Source: JAPORY01 sp965215385 (GTDB lineage Bacteria; Pseudomonadota; Alphaproteobacteria; Rhodobacterales; Rhodobacteraceae). Taken from it: 64,000 nt of DNA. The translations under genes and the position numbers were made by a program. Location: positions 2,790,001 to 2,854,000 of the forward strand of contig OZ244059.1 of the NCBI GenBank assembly GCA_965215385.1, written 5' to 3'. Below the pieces are notes generated by a model. The model saw nothing but the letters and a program-made list of their open reading frames with translations, ran no database searches and was not told where the DNA came from. This document shows, one piece after another, positions 8,715 to 18,711 of this stretch. Each line of letters starts with the position of its first letter. Positions within the stretch are counted from its first letter, which is position 1.

Positions 8715-9248
8715 ATGTCGCGTATTGGTAAGAAGGCCGTTGAACTACCCGATGACGTGTCGGTCTCAGTTGTTGGGCAAACCGTCGAAGTCAAGGGGCC
8801 AAAGGGGACCAGAAAATTTAGTGCCACTGACGATGTGTCAATCTCTTTTACCGAAAATGTCATTCGCGTTGATCCGCGGGGACGCTCAAAAAGAGCGTGC
8901 CAACAGTGGGGTATGTCTCGGTCGCAAATTGCCAATTGCGTGATCGGTGTAACGCAAGGGTTCAAAAAGGAACTTGAGATTTCCGGAGTCGGCTATCGCG
9001 TCCAGATGCAGGGCAAGACCTTGAAGCTCAGTTTGGGATATTCGCACGACGTCGAATTTGTTGCTCCCGATGGGGTCACTGTCACAGCTCCATCGCAAAC
9101 CCGTATTGTTGTAGAGGGTATTGATCAGCAGCAAGTCGGAGAAGTGGCAGCAAATATTCGCAACTGGCGTCCACCAGAGCCGTACAAGGGTAAGGGCATT
9201 CGCTATATTGATGAATATGTGTTCCGCAAGGAAGGCAAGAAGAAATAA
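8715..9248 (+). CDS. rplF: 50S ribosomal protein L6
   Basis: A 177-residue L6 at the base of the L7/L12 stalk near the factor-binding site. The conserved start MSRIGKKAVELPDDVSVSV fixes the ATG at 8715, with AGGAGGA just upstream at 8701-8707. The C-terminal KPPEPYKGKGI-type motif is present as RPPEPYKGKGIRY. An open frame extends upstream into rpsH but is not translated as L6. Confidence 0.98.
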   Translation: MSRIGKKAVELPDDVSVSVVGQTVEVKGPKGTRKFSATDDVSISFTENVIRVDPRGRSKRACQQWGMSRSQIANCVIGVTQGFKKELEISGVGYRVQMQGKTLKLSLGYSHDVEFVAPDGVTVTAPSQTRIVVEGIDQQQVGEVAANIRNWRPPEPYKGKGIRYIDEYVFRKEGKKK

Positions 9249-9259
9249 GGAAAGCTATC

Positions 9260-9619
9260 GTGGCCAGAAATAAACAGGAGTTGTTTCGTCAGCGGCGATT
9301 GCGCGTACGTAACAAACTCAGAAAAGTCAGTTCAGGTCGGATCCGCCTTAGCGTCCACCGCTCGAACAAGAATTTGTCCGCGCAACTCATTGATGACGCC
9401 GCAGGGGTCACGCTAGCAGCGGCTTCAACGCTTGAGAAAGAGTTAGGGTTTGTTGGCAAAAACAACATCGAAGCAGCAAACGCCGTGGGCGCGAAAATCG
9501 CCGAAAGAGCAAAGGACGCTGGAATTAAGGCAGCATTTTTTGACCGCGGCGGCTTTCTGTACCACGGCAAAATAAAGGCACTCGCCGATGCCGCACGCGA
9601 GGGTGGGTTAAAGATCTAA
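9260..9619 (+). CDS. rplR: 50S ribosomal protein L18
   Basis: A 119-residue L18, a 5S rRNA-binding protein of the central protuberance. Start is GTG at 9260 (GTG GCC AGA), with AAGGAAAG upstream. Conserved segments are RVRNKLRKVSSGRIRLSVHRSNKN and the C-terminal FDRGGFLYHGKIKALADAAREGGL. The 166-base gap before rpsE is unusually long. Confidence 0.97.
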   Translation: MARNKQELFRQRRLRVRNKLRKVSSGRIRLSVHRSNKNLSAQLIDDAAGVTLAAASTLEKELGFVGKNNIEAANAVGAKIAERAKDAGIKAAFFDRGGFLYHGKIKALADAAREGGLKI

Positions 9620-9785
9620 TGGCGTGTGAAATTTTTATAAAGCGTTGGGCGCGGGCTTGTGGGCTCAAGCGCATCATGCTGAGCCTCGGTTCGGGCATGT
9701 ATTTGATGACGAATCCGCCAAGTGATTTATGAAAGGGCGGTGGTCGTATGGCTTTGAGCAATGAGCCGAAGGAAGGGACGGCGTA

Positions 9786-10586
9786 ATGGCAGAACGAGAG
9801 AACCGGCGCTCGCGGCGTGAACGCGATGATGCGTCCGAGTTTGGCGACCGGCTAGTCGCTATTAATCGCGTCTCAAAAACGGTCAAGGGCGGTAAGCGTT
9901 TTGGGTTTGCGGCTTTGGTTGTTGTTGGTGATCAAAACGGTCAGGTTGGTTTTGGCAAAGGCAAAGCCAAGGAGGTTCCAGAGGCGATCCGAAAGGCAAA
10001 AGAAGGCGCAAAACGGAAGCTGGTCCGCGTCCCCTTGCGGGACGGGCGCACCTTGCACCATGACATTGAAGGCCGACATGGTGCTGGTAAAGTTGTGATA
10101 CGAACGGCTCCCGAAGGTACGGGAATCATCGCCGGTGGCCCCATGCGGGCCGTTTTTGAGATGCTTGGCGTCAAAGACGTGGTCGCCAAATCAATCGGCT
10201 CACAAAATCCGTACAACATGATTCGGGCAACAATTAAAGGATTGGTTCAAGAGCAATCACCCCGTCTAGTGGCGCAGCGGCGGGGAAAGAAGGTAGCCGA
10301 TATCAATGCTAGTCGCTTTCTGCTAACAAGTTCGCATCGAGCTGAAGCGGAAGCAGCGGCCACGGCAACTGCGGAATTTCAAACAGCAGAAGCCGAGAGT
10401 ACGAGCAGTCAGACGGAGGTTTCAGCGACAACTACGCCGTCGGGCGAGGTCGCAACCGTAGACAAGGGTGCCGAAAATGGGATGGATACCTTAGAGAATA
10501 ATGCCGCAGAGATGAGCGTGACGGGAGCGGCAGATACTGGTGATGGGGTATCGGCCAATGCAACAGTTGGTGACAATAAAGCATAG
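9786..10586 (+). CDS. rpsE: 30S ribosomal protein S5 with a long acidic C-terminal tail
   Basis: Residues 1-185 are a normal S5: an N-terminal basic arm, the dsRBD-like fold (KGGKRFGFAALVVVGDQNGQVGFGKGKAKE) and the C-terminal half (GTGIIAGGPMRAVFEMLGVKDVVAKSIGSQNPYN). S5 acts in decoding fidelity and helicase activity at the mRNA entry. The protein then continues about 75 residues as a low-complexity tail rich in Ala, Thr, Ser, Glu and Gly. S5 proteins are usually 165-200 residues, so at 266 this is long. The tail frame is clean, with no stop, up to TAG at 10584. Confidence 0.96.
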   Translation: MAERENRRSRRERDDASEFGDRLVAINRVSKTVKGGKRFGFAALVVVGDQNGQVGFGKGKAKEVPEAIRKAKEGAKRKLVRVPLRDGRTLHHDIEGRHGAGKVVIRTAPEGTGIIAGGPMRAVFEMLGVKDVVAKSIGSQNPYNMIRATIKGLVQEQSPRLVAQRRGKKVADINASRFLLTSSHRAEAEAAATATAEFQTAEAESTSSQTEVSATTTPSGEVATVDKGAENGMDTLENNAAEMSVTGAADTGDGVSANATVGDNKA

Positions 10587-10626
10587 GATTGCCGGCTCTG
10601 AGCTCGCGGCGTGAGGAAATATAGTT

Positions 10627-10818
10627 ATGGCAAAAAAACCAACCATCCTCGTAAAACAAGTTGGCTCACCGATTCGGCGTCCAGACAAACAACGCCGAAC
10701 GTTAATCGGGCTTGGGCTCAATAAGATGCATCGGGTTCGGAAACTAGAAGATACGCCGTCGGTTCGTGGTATGATTAATGCCATCCCGCATTTAGTCGAG
10801 ATCGTCGAAAAGAAGTGA
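10627..10818 (+). CDS. rpmD: 50S ribosomal protein L30
   Basis: A 63-residue L30, a small protein bound to 23S rRNA. It shows the family pattern ILVKQVGSPIRRPDKQRRTLIGLGLNKMHR and ends in VEIVEKK. It follows rpsE by 40 bases but is separated from rplO by 298 bases with no other gene, where the two normally adjoin. Confidence 0.96.
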   Translation: MAKKPTILVKQVGSPIRRPDKQRRTLIGLGLNKMHRVRKLEDTPSVRGMINAIPHLVEIVEKK

Positions 10819-11116
10819 TTTCTGGTGCTCGGCGAAGTTTTGCGGCGTGAAGAGAACAAGACGAAAGAGAAGGGGTTACAGGATAGCTTGACCTGACGGG
10901 CAGATTGCCCGCAACCGCCGCCCCATAAAGGTCACAAGGACCCATCAGGAGAGGGATCGCGTGAGGTGCCAAAGGCGCGTGGACTTTTTGGGGTCAAAGC
11001 GCAGTGTGTTATTGGATCAAGAGGGAACCAACTGCACGACACCCTTGCTCTGAACCGGCCGACCAACATCAGTTCGAGCTGCCACTCGGGGCTTATCTTA
11101 ACCAAAGAGATGCAAC
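10819..11116. other. Spacer between rpmD and rplO
   Basis: No open frame with recognisable content and no clear terminator. Purine-rich AAAGAGATG at its end serves rplO. Confidence 0.5.
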
Positions 11117-11611
11117 ATGAAACTACACCAATTGCACGATAACCCGGGGGCAACCCATCGGCGAAAACGCGTTGGGCGGGGTCCTGGGTCTGAAAAAGGC
11201 AAAACCGCGGGCCGAGGGATGAAGGGGCAAAAGTCGCGCTCGGGCGTTGCGATCAACGGTTTCGAGGGTGGGCAAATGCCACTCTATCAGCGGCTGCCGA
11301 AGCGCGGCTTCACTAAGCCGAACCGAAAGCGTTATGCCACTGTCAATCTGGGCAAGCTTGAGAACTTTATCGCCCGGGATAAAATTGATCCTAAAACCAC
11401 AATTACCGAGGAAATCTTGGTCCAAAGTGGCATTGTTACCCGCCGCCACGACGGGATTAGGATACTCGCTGGGGGTGAACTATCGACGAAATTGTCCATT
11501 GAGGTGACGGGAGCTTCCAAGGCAGCAATTGCGAATGTCGAGAAGGTGGGTGGCTCACTGACTCTCGCCGCCCGAGGAAAATCCCCAACGGCAGCCGAGC
11601 AACAGCTATGA
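11117..11611 (+). CDS. rplO: 50S ribosomal protein L15
   Basis: A 164-residue L15, a late large-subunit assembly protein. The start MKLHQLHDNPGATHRRKRVGRG and the GRGMKGQKSRSG and FEGGQMPLYQRLPKRGF segments are diagnostic. It precedes secY by 123 bases, as in the classic spc operon order. Confidence 0.98.
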   Translation: MKLHQLHDNPGATHRRKRVGRGPGSEKGKTAGRGMKGQKSRSGVAINGFEGGQMPLYQRLPKRGFTKPNRKRYATVNLGKLENFIARDKIDPKTTITEEILVQSGIVTRRHDGIRILAGGELSTKLSIEVTGASKAAIANVEKVGGSLTLAARGKSPTAAEQQL

Positions 11612-11734
11612 AGTGCTTGTTTACGGCACTGTTGATGCCTAGATTATTCCCAGTAGAGGGTCATGACTTGCACCCCCTAGCCGTGCGCTCTACGCCCGTG
11701 CGCTTTGGGGTATAGAATCTGAAAGAGTTGCCAG

Positions 11735-13102
11735 ATGGTATCAGCAGCGGAACAAATGGCGGCCAACACCAGTTGGTCAGCGCTTGGCAAGGCCTCTGAC
11801 CTTCGCAACCGTATCCTCTTCGCACTCGGTCTGTTGATCGTTTATCGGCTGGGTACCTTTATTCCGGTTCCGGGAATCGACGGCGTCGCGCTGCGCGAGT
11901 TTATGGAGCAAGCGGGCCAGGGTATCGGCGGTATGGTGTCGATGTTTACTGGCGGCGCACTTGGACGGATGGGCATCTTTGCGCTCGGCATCATGCCATA
12001 TATTTCTGCTGCGATCATTGTGCAACTCATGGCGGCGATGGTGCCGTCGATGGAAGCCTTAAAGAAAGAGGGCGAACAGGGCCGCAAGAAGCTTAATCAA
12101 TATACCCGATACGGCACGGTTGCCTTAGCGACAGTGCAGGCCTATGGGCTTGCCGTCTCGCTTGAGCTAGGAGACTTGGCAACCGATCCCGGTCTATTCT
12201 TTCGTTTGTCGGTGATGATCACTCTCGTCGGTGGCACGATGTTCTTGATGTGGTTAGGCGAACAAATTACCTCGCGCGGTGTTGGCAATGGCATCTCGCT
12301 CATCATTTTTGTTGGGATTATAGCCGAATTACCCTCGGCACTAGCGCAATTCTTGGCGTCCGGACGCTCTGGCGTCCTGAGCCCGGCGTTGATCATCGGC
12401 GTTATTGTGATGGTCATCGTTGCGATTACGTTCGTGGTGTTTATGGAGCGCAGTCTCCGCAAGATCAATATTCAGTATCCGCGGCGGCAAGTTGGCTCGA
12501 AATTATATGACTCGGCCTCTAGCCACTTACCGATCAAGGTCAATCCGGCTGGCGTTATTCCGGCCATATTTGCGTCATCTTTGTTGCTGCTGCCGATTAC
12601 CGTCTCAACCTTTTCGGGTGAGAGTACGGGTCCGATTATGTCGAGTCTGTTGGCATACTTTGGACCGGGTCAGCCATTGTACTTAATTTTCTTCGGCGCG
12701 ATGATTGTGTTTTTTACCTACTTCTATACACTCAACGTGTCATTCAAGCCGGATGATGTCGCCGAGAATCTCAAAAAGCAAAACGGTTTTGTGCCAGGCG
12801 TGCGTCCTGGCGCGAAGACGTCGCAATATCTTGAGTATGTGGTAAACCGAGTTCTGGTGCTGGGATCGGGCTACATGGCACTCGTGTGCGTATTGCCAGA
12901 GATCGTTAGGGCCGAACTGGGGATCCCGTTTTTCTTTGGTGGCACTTCGGTTCTCATCGTCGTTTCGGTGACAATGGATACCATTCAGCAGGTACAGGGT
13001 CATTTGTTAGCGCACCAATATGAGAGCCTTATTGAAAAAAGTCAGTTGCGCGGCAAGCGAGAGGGGGCGCGAAAGCGCAAGCGAGCACCGATTCGCCGGT
13101 GA
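11735..13102 (+). CDS. secY: Protein translocase channel subunit SecY
   Basis: A 455-residue inner-membrane channel through which Sec substrates pass, partnered by SecE and SecG and driven by SecA or the ribosome. Ten hydrophobic segments are visible. Signatures are RLGTFIPVPGID near the N-terminus, GIMPYISAAIIVQL in TM2, and the conserved cytosolic loops including FKPDDVAENLKKQNGFVPGVRPG. The basic tail GKREGARKRKRAPIRR ends it. In alphaproteobacteria adk normally follows; here it is absent and rpsM starts 197 bases later. Confidence 0.98.
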   Translation: MVSAAEQMAANTSWSALGKASDLRNRILFALGLLIVYRLGTFIPVPGIDGVALREFMEQAGQGIGGMVSMFTGGALGRMGIFALGIMPYISAAIIVQLMAAMVPSMEALKKEGEQGRKKLNQYTRYGTVALATVQAYGLAVSLELGDLATDPGLFFRLSVMITLVGGTMFLMWLGEQITSRGVGNGISLIIFVGIIAELPSALAQFLASGRSGVLSPALIIGVIVMVIVAITFVVFMERSLRKINIQYPRRQVGSKLYDSASSHLPIKVNPAGVIPAIFASSLLLLPITVSTFSGESTGPIMSSLLAYFGPGQPLYLIFFGAMIVFFTYFYTLNVSFKPDDVAENLKKQNGFVPGVRPGAKTSQYLEYVVNRVLVLGSGYMALVCVLPEIVRAELGIPFFFGGTSVLIVVSVTMDTIQQVQGHLLAHQYESLIEKSQLRGKREGARKRKRAPIRR

Positions 13103-13299
13103 GGTTGGTTTTGCGGCTGGTGAAGGAATGAAATTTGTTTGATTGAGATCAAAAATTACGCTGTTGGGGGGTCGCAATTGAATTATTGAGTACCGGTCGG
13201 CGTTGTTTCGAATTGAAGGGGCGCCGATCAAATGTTTTGGTGGGGTTGTGAAAAAGAACTTGGAATTACGGGTTTGTAACTAAGAAGGAATATCTAAGG

Positions 13300-13668
13300 A
13301 TGGCTCGAATAGCTGGAGTCAATATCCCGACTGCAAAGCGGGTGCCGATTGCACTAACCTACATTACCGGGATCGGTCGGAGTACGGCGACCGCAATCTG
13401 CGAGGCGACCGGCATCAGTGAATTGCGGCGTTTTAATGATCTGTCCGATGGCGAAGTCCTCGCCATTCGGGAACATATTGATGCGAACTACTCGGTGGAA
13501 GGCGACATTCGACGAGAAGTGCAAATGAATGTCAAGCGATTGATGGACCTTGGCTGTTACCGAGGGCTACGACATCGACGCAATCTGCCGGTGCGAGGCC
13601 AGCGCACTCATACTAATGCCCGCACGCGCAAAGGCCCAGCACGGCCAATTGCCGGCAAGAAGAAATAG
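13300..13668 (+). CDS. rpsM: 30S ribosomal protein S13
   Basis: A 122-residue S13 of the small-subunit head, contacting P-site tRNA and forming bridges with L5. MARIAGVNIPTAKRVPIALTYITGIG at the start and RHRRNLPVRGQRTHTNARTRKG near the end are diagnostic. AAGGA precedes the ATG. rpsK follows after 12 bases. Confidence 0.98.
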   Translation: MARIAGVNIPTAKRVPIALTYITGIGRSTATAICEATGISELRRFNDLSDGEVLAIREHIDANYSVEGDIRREVQMNVKRLMDLGCYRGLRHRRNLPVRGQRTHTNARTRKGPARPIAGKKK

Positions 13669-13680
13669 TGAGTTTACAAC

Positions 13681-14070
13681 ATGGCACGAGATAAAGTCCG
13701 TCTTAAGAAAAAGGTCAAAAAGAACATCGCTGATGGCGTGGCACATGTGAACTCGACCTTCAACAACACCAAAATCATGATTTCGGATGTGCAAGGGAAT
13801 GTCATTGCTTGGTCGTCTGCGGGTACAATGGGATTTAAGGGTTCGCGAAAATCCACCCCTTATGCTGCCCAGTTGGCGGCAGAGGATGCCGGCCGCAAGG
13901 CACAGGAGCATGGCGTGAAAACGTTGCAAGTCGAGATCCAAGGCCCCGGTTCTGGTCGCGAATCGGCACTACGGGCACTAGCGTCGGTCGGGTTCAATAT
14001 TACATCGATTCGCGATGTCACCCCGATTGCGCACAACGGTTGTCGACCACCAAAGCGTCGACGCGTGTAG
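13681..14070 (+). CDS. rpsK: 30S ribosomal protein S11
   Basis: A 129-residue S11 of the small-subunit platform, near the mRNA exit. The VAHVNSTFNNTKIMISDVQGNV and GPGSGRESALRALASVGFNI segments and the NGCRPPKRRRV end are classic. It is the second gene of the alpha operon block. rpsD, often found after rpsK in other phyla, is instead at 51442-52062. Confidence 0.98.
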   Translation: MARDKVRLKKKVKKNIADGVAHVNSTFNNTKIMISDVQGNVIAWSSAGTMGFKGSRKSTPYAAQLAAEDAGRKAQEHGVKTLQVEIQGPGSGRESALRALASVGFNITSIRDVTPIAHNGCRPPKRRRV

Positions 14071-14173
14071 ATCGTTAATCACAACCGTTGATCGACACTA
14101 TTTTGCAAAATTTGAACCTCGGGAGCGTTGCTCTTTCATTGGATAGAGAGCAAGGCAAGAATGGAGGACTAAA

Positions 14174-15193
14174 ATGATCCAAAATAATTGGGCTGACCTG
14201 ATTAAACCGATGCAGCTTGATATCAAATCTGGCCAAAATCCGCAAAACCAAGCGACGATTATCGCCGAGCCCCTAGAACGGGGTTTTGGCCTTACGCTAG
14301 GGAATGCGTTGCGTCGGGTGCTGATGTCGTCCTTGCAGGGAGCCGCAATCACCAGTGTTCACATCGAAAACGTTTTGCACGAGTTTTCGTCGGTGGTTGG
14401 CGTTCGTGAGGACGTAACGGACATCGTCCTGAATTTGAAAGGGGTACGGCTTCGGAAGGAAGTTGAGGGACCAAAGCGTTTATCGGTGAGAGCGACTGGT
14501 CCTGGTGAGGTCACGGCGGGAGATATTTCGGAGAGCGCGGGCATCGAAATTCTAAATAAGGATCATGTAATCTGTCATCTTGATGACGGGGCCGAGGTGT
14601 TTATGGAATTGACGGTTAACTCTGGTAAGGGTTACGTACCGTCAGAAAAAAATAAACCCGAAGATGCGCCGATTGGTTTGATTCCGATTGACGCGATTTT
14701 TTCGCCGATCACGAGAGTCTCCTACGATGTGCAGCCGACCCGTGAGGGACAGGTTCTTGATTACGACAAGCTTACGATGAAGGTCACGACGGACGGTTCG
14801 GTATCGGCTGAGGATGCGGTTGCTTTCGCCGCAAAAATTCTACAGGATCAATTGTCAATCTTTGTCAATTTCGAAGAACCGAGTACGGCGCGGCGTCAGG
14901 ATGACGATGAGCGGTTAGAAATCAATCCGTTGATGTTGAAGAAGGTTGATGAATTAGAGTTAAGTGTGCGGTCGGCAAATTGTCTGAAGAATGAGAATGT
15001 TGTTTACATTGGCGACTTGATTCAGAAGACTGAGGTGGAGATGCTCAGAACGCCGAATTTTGGGCGCAAGTCCTTGAATGAAATTAAAGAGGTCTTGCTC
15101 AAAATGGGGCTGCATATGGGCATGAATATCGAAGATTGGCCTCCTGATGACATTGAAGATCTGTCAAAAAAGCTTGAAGAGAACTTCATGTAA
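14174..15193 (+). CDS. rpoA: RNA polymerase alpha subunit
   Basis: A 339-residue RpoA. The N-terminal domain (about 1-235) dimerises and nucleates polymerase assembly, with EPLERGFGLTLGNALRRVLMSSLQGAAITS conserved. After a linker comes the C-terminal domain (about 255-330), which binds UP elements and activators (LELSVRSANCLKNENVVYIGDLI and PNFGRKSLNEIKEVL). AGGAGG-like ATGGAGGA lies before the ATG. Length and both domains are intact. Confidence 0.98.
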   Translation: MIQNNWADLIKPMQLDIKSGQNPQNQATIIAEPLERGFGLTLGNALRRVLMSSLQGAAITSVHIENVLHEFSSVVGVREDVTDIVLNLKGVRLRKEVEGPKRLSVRATGPGEVTAGDISESAGIEILNKDHVICHLDDGAEVFMELTVNSGKGYVPSEKNKPEDAPIGLIPIDAIFSPITRVSYDVQPTREGQVLDYDKLTMKVTTDGSVSAEDAVAFAAKILQDQLSIFVNFEEPSTARRQDDDERLEINPLMLKKVDELELSVRSANCLKNENVVYIGDLIQKTEVEMLRTPNFGRKSLNEIKEVLLKMGLHMGMNIEDWPPDDIEDLSKKLEENFM

Positions 15194-15332
15194 TCCGACG
15201 TGTCTGCTATTTGAGCAGCGGCAAAGCATCCGCCTTGCTGCGCACGGGCTCTGGTTTGAGCGAGTCGTGCGGCCGCAGTGTTGCAGTGCGCGGTTGCGCT
15301 TGTTGGAACACAAAAATTTGAGGGATTGAACC

Positions 15333-15761
15333 ATGCGTCATGCAAGCGGTTATCGACGCCTGAATCGCACAGCTGAGCACCGAAAGGCCTTGTTTGCCAA
15401 CATGGCCGGGTCTTTGATTGAGCACGAGCAGATCAAAACCACGTTGCCAAAGGCCAAAGAGCTGCGCCCGATCATTGAGAAGTTAATCACGCTTGCGAAG
15501 CGGGGTGACTTACATGCCCGGCGGCAAGTGTCAGCGCGGCTGAAGCAAACAAAATATGTCACCAAGCTGTTTGAAACTTTGGGTCCGCGTTATGCGGATC
15601 GTCAAGGGGGTTATGTTCGAGTGCTAAAAGCCGGATTTCGGACAGGTGATATGGCACCGATGGCCATCATTGAGCTCGTTGATCGCGATCTTGATGCAAA
15701 AGGGGCTATCGACAAGCAATTGGTTGCGGCCGAGCGAGAAAAGACCAAAGTCAAGTTATAG
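15333..15761 (+). CDS. rplQ: 50S ribosomal protein L17
   Basis: A 142-residue L17, located by the peptide exit tunnel. MRHASGYRRLNRTAEHRKALFANMAGSLIEHEQIKTTLPKAKELRP is the conserved N-terminal part. It ends the ribosomal block. In Rhodospirillales a Do-family protease gene usually follows soon after; here about 4.1 kb intervenes. Confidence 0.98.
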   Translation: MRHASGYRRLNRTAEHRKALFANMAGSLIEHEQIKTTLPKAKELRPIIEKLITLAKRGDLHARRQVSARLKQTKYVTKLFETLGPRYADRQGGYVRVLKAGFRTGDMAPMAIIELVDRDLDAKGAIDKQLVAAEREKTKVKL

Positions 15762-17494
15762 TTGATTTTATTCCCTGCCAAGTATCGCGACAGTTATCGA
15801 CTTTCGGCCGTTAGTGTTCGTGCGATGAGATGGAGCAAATCTGGAGTGGTTTGTGTCTCTGAGTGGTAGATCGTCTCAGTACGCCGATGGTACCGCTTTC
15901 TTGCCGCTAGAGTTCACAGTCTTTTCATTCGGGTTATTTGGGCGCTGCAGCCCGAAATTGATATGGTAGTTCCGAGCCAGAACATCGGTGATAATCAGAA
16001 AAGTGGCCGGGGATGATCGTTGGTTGGGTTGATGTCCCCGTTCGGTCTGATGACGACCTGCGCCTTAAAAAGTGATACGCAAGTCGTTAGCCGATCAATT
16101 TATGCGGTCAGCAACAAGCGATTACTCAAGCGCATTGATTGCGAAAACAAAGCCTAAGTTTGTGACTAAAGTCCCGCAACACTGTGCGCGTGGTGCATTC
16201 TGCTGGGTGATGCAAGATTGTGCCGTTCATACTTCGTCGTCTCACCCCCGCCCAAGTGTTTGTTCACTGGCACTTTGTACTTTCTGCGTGCTGAATTGGC
16301 ACGCCCCTGAGAGAGGGATTGTTCGCTGGGTTGCAAGCGGTCAACGGCGGTAGCAAGCTTGCGAGTTGCGTTTCGAGCGGTTGCTCACGAGGGCTAGCAA
16401 ACGTCAATTTGATTCTTGTGGCTAACGGCAATTAATCCGTTAGCGTGAAAATTTGCAACTCAATTCCTACTGTCAGACGCCAATCCCAATATTTGTGATT
16501 GGTGATTAAATTTTGTCATCGATAAACGGAAGTTAAGAAGTTCCATCGAAATCTTTTAAAGGCACACGCTAAAGAATTTGAGAATCATATAGCTCACTTG
16601 GAGCCGATGTTTGGGTCAGGTTTATTCTGAGTCACAATAAATTTTGGATCCCAAATTCATAGACTCCCAATGACTAGTTCCTTTTCCAAGTTCGGTTGAT
16701 TTGAGTTCGTCAAGCGACATGCTGGTTGGGAGCACGCTCAGTATTTCCTTTTTCCTGGTTTTTGTGCTGATGGACCCCGAGACTTCTCTGAGCCCAATGC
16801 GTAGAATCTCGACTAAATCTGGATCTGTAACAACTCGTCGGTCATCTGTTGGAACACATTGCGCCATTTGATTAGCCAAGTATTCTTTTTTTTGATCGAG
16901 CTTCCGGTAACAGATCAAATAAGTGCCGCTTGAGCCACTAACCAACTGTTTCGGTCTAAGAAGCGAGGAACGTTTATATTTGTTGCATTGATTTCACGGT
17001 CAGATTGACGTGCCCAACGTAATTTGCCAAAGACAAGTGCGCAGTTGAGCAATGCGGTGGGCACATCGGGCCCAGCGCCGCCATAGATGAAAAATGATCA
17101 ATTGAACTCCTTGCGCGGCTTGATCACTCCAAAATTCGCCCGTATTCATATTTTTCACGGACATTGATAAAACCCGGTAAGGGGATGCAAATAAGTTCGA
17201 TCAATTGAGACACTCGCGTCAATTGCTGTAGCGTACCCTCAGAACTGGAAGGAGCTTGACTAAAGCGAACAAATTAAATTGCTATCTCGCAAAAGGTGGC
17301 ATCGCCGATGGCGACGTTTTCCGTCAGGAGTTGGATGATCTCAAAGTGATCGAAGTTGGTGGGGGCTTAAATCTGAACAATAATCATAGGGTTACAATGG
17401 TTGCACCTTGGTTAAAAAAAGGCTCATATTTTCGGCACCGCTTAATTTATGGGCACAATTCTCCATTGCGACGTTGTGTCGTGATGTTCTGCTG
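15762..17494. other. Eroded DNA downstream of the alpha operon
   Basis: Almost no coding signal over 1.7 kb. A 107-codon minus-strand frame (16622-16945; segment DPDLVEILRIGLREVSGSISTK) has protein-like composition and may be a gene relic. Just upstream of it on the minus strand, another frame reads REINATNINVPRFLDR, consistent with a frameshifted gene. No family is recognised. No tRNA, terminator or repeat was identified. Confidence 0.4.
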
Positions 17495-18343
17495 ATGACC
17501 TTAGATTCCTTTCTTCCTCCGCTTCGCAAAGCAGCCTATTTTACAGCATTCGTCGCCCTATCAATGCTACTTGGGTGTGGCGAGCCCATTTTAGAAATTA
17601 CTGATCCGCAGCCTCGCCATTATGCGGCTGTCCCAACCTATCTGTCAGCACCGTTATCGCGGAGTCGGAATCTTCCGCAGTATGAACAGCTCTCGGCGGT
17701 CAACCGTGTTCTCCCTCAAATCCGCGAGACAGCATTCCACGAGTGTCAAAAGCTGAACCTACCATTGGAGCGGTGTCGGCTGATGAAGAGCGCGAATGTT
17801 TGGGTAAACCCAGCAAACCCGGAAATCAACGCTCACGCAGACCAACATGATCACATCCATCTCTATGGTGGGCTGATCAGAGTAACCGGCACTGACGCGG
17901 AGATCGCGGCCGTTCTCGCGCACGAATTTGCTCATGTGATGTTTGGCCACGTCCAAAAGGTGCAGCAAAATGCGTTAACGGGTATGATAATTGCTGGAGG
18001 ACTCGCTGGACTTGTCGCGGCACAGACGGATACTGATCCGAATGAATTTCTTGAAGATTCGATGAAAATTGGTCAGACTATGGGTGGTTTGGTCTATCGG
18101 CCAAGTATGGAAATTGAAGCGGACCGTATCGCTGTATACATTTTGGCTGGTGCCGGGTTTCCAGCCTCTGCCATGCGAGACTTCATCGTTCGCCTCACGC
18201 AGATGCAAGCACACGCGAAAGCCGTCAGATCGCCGGTACGAATTGGTTTCCTTGATACACATCCGAGCGATGAAAAGCGAGTGGCTCACATTCTGTCAGG
18301 TATCGAAGCGGTCGAGTCTGGTTTCCCTCTAATCTTGCGGTGA
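17495..18343 (+). CDS. M48-family metalloprotease lipoprotein
   Basis: A 282-residue protein with a lipoprotein signal peptide (lipobox LLGC, Cys28) and the zinc-protease motif HEFAH at 143-147, with a likely third ligand in EIEADRIAVYIL about 60 residues later. The layout matches M48 peptidases related to HtpX/BepA/Oma1, which act on damaged envelope proteins. It would sit in the periplasm attached to a membrane. The ATG at 17495 is chosen because it gives a short n-region before the hydrophobic stretch; a longer frame begins at 17408. It is isolated between eroded regions. Confidence 0.85.
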   Translation: MTLDSFLPPLRKAAYFTAFVALSMLLGCGEPILEITDPQPRHYAAVPTYLSAPLSRSRNLPQYEQLSAVNRVLPQIRETAFHECQKLNLPLERCRLMKSANVWVNPANPEINAHADQHDHIHLYGGLIRVTGTDAEIAAVLAHEFAHVMFGHVQKVQQNALTGMIIAGGLAGLVAAQTDTDPNEFLEDSMKIGQTMGGLVYRPSMEIEADRIAVYILAGAGFPASAMRDFIVRLTQMQAHAKAVRSPVRIGFLDTHPSDEKRVAHILSGIEAVESGFPLILR

Positions 18344-18711
18344 ACAAGGCGGCAATACGAGCGTAGTTGTTCGTGAGAAAATGCTCGCTAGAAATACTTG
18401 ACGCAGTCCCAAAATGGGTGAAGTCATTCCCTTGAAGGTTTGGTGCCGAAGGTTCTCATATGAGCATCCAAAGTAATGCCGCACCAAACACACTTTCAGA
18501 ATTTTACTCTGTCCGAGATGGGTGGGCTAATAGAGAATGTTGACAAAGTCTGATCCGCGTCGGGATAACCGGTATCACAAGAAGAGAACTAGCCTGATCT
18601 CACGCAATCAGCTTGATACGCTTGAATCGCAAACCAGAGAAATATGTCTCACTCGCCGTTGGCGCGTTTCAGTAAGTACCTCTGGGGTTTCACCGGCCAG
18701 AACTACTAGTC
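18344..18711. other. Non-coding spacer
   Basis: No gene or structured element recognised between the M48 protease and the next ORF. Confidence 0.5.
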
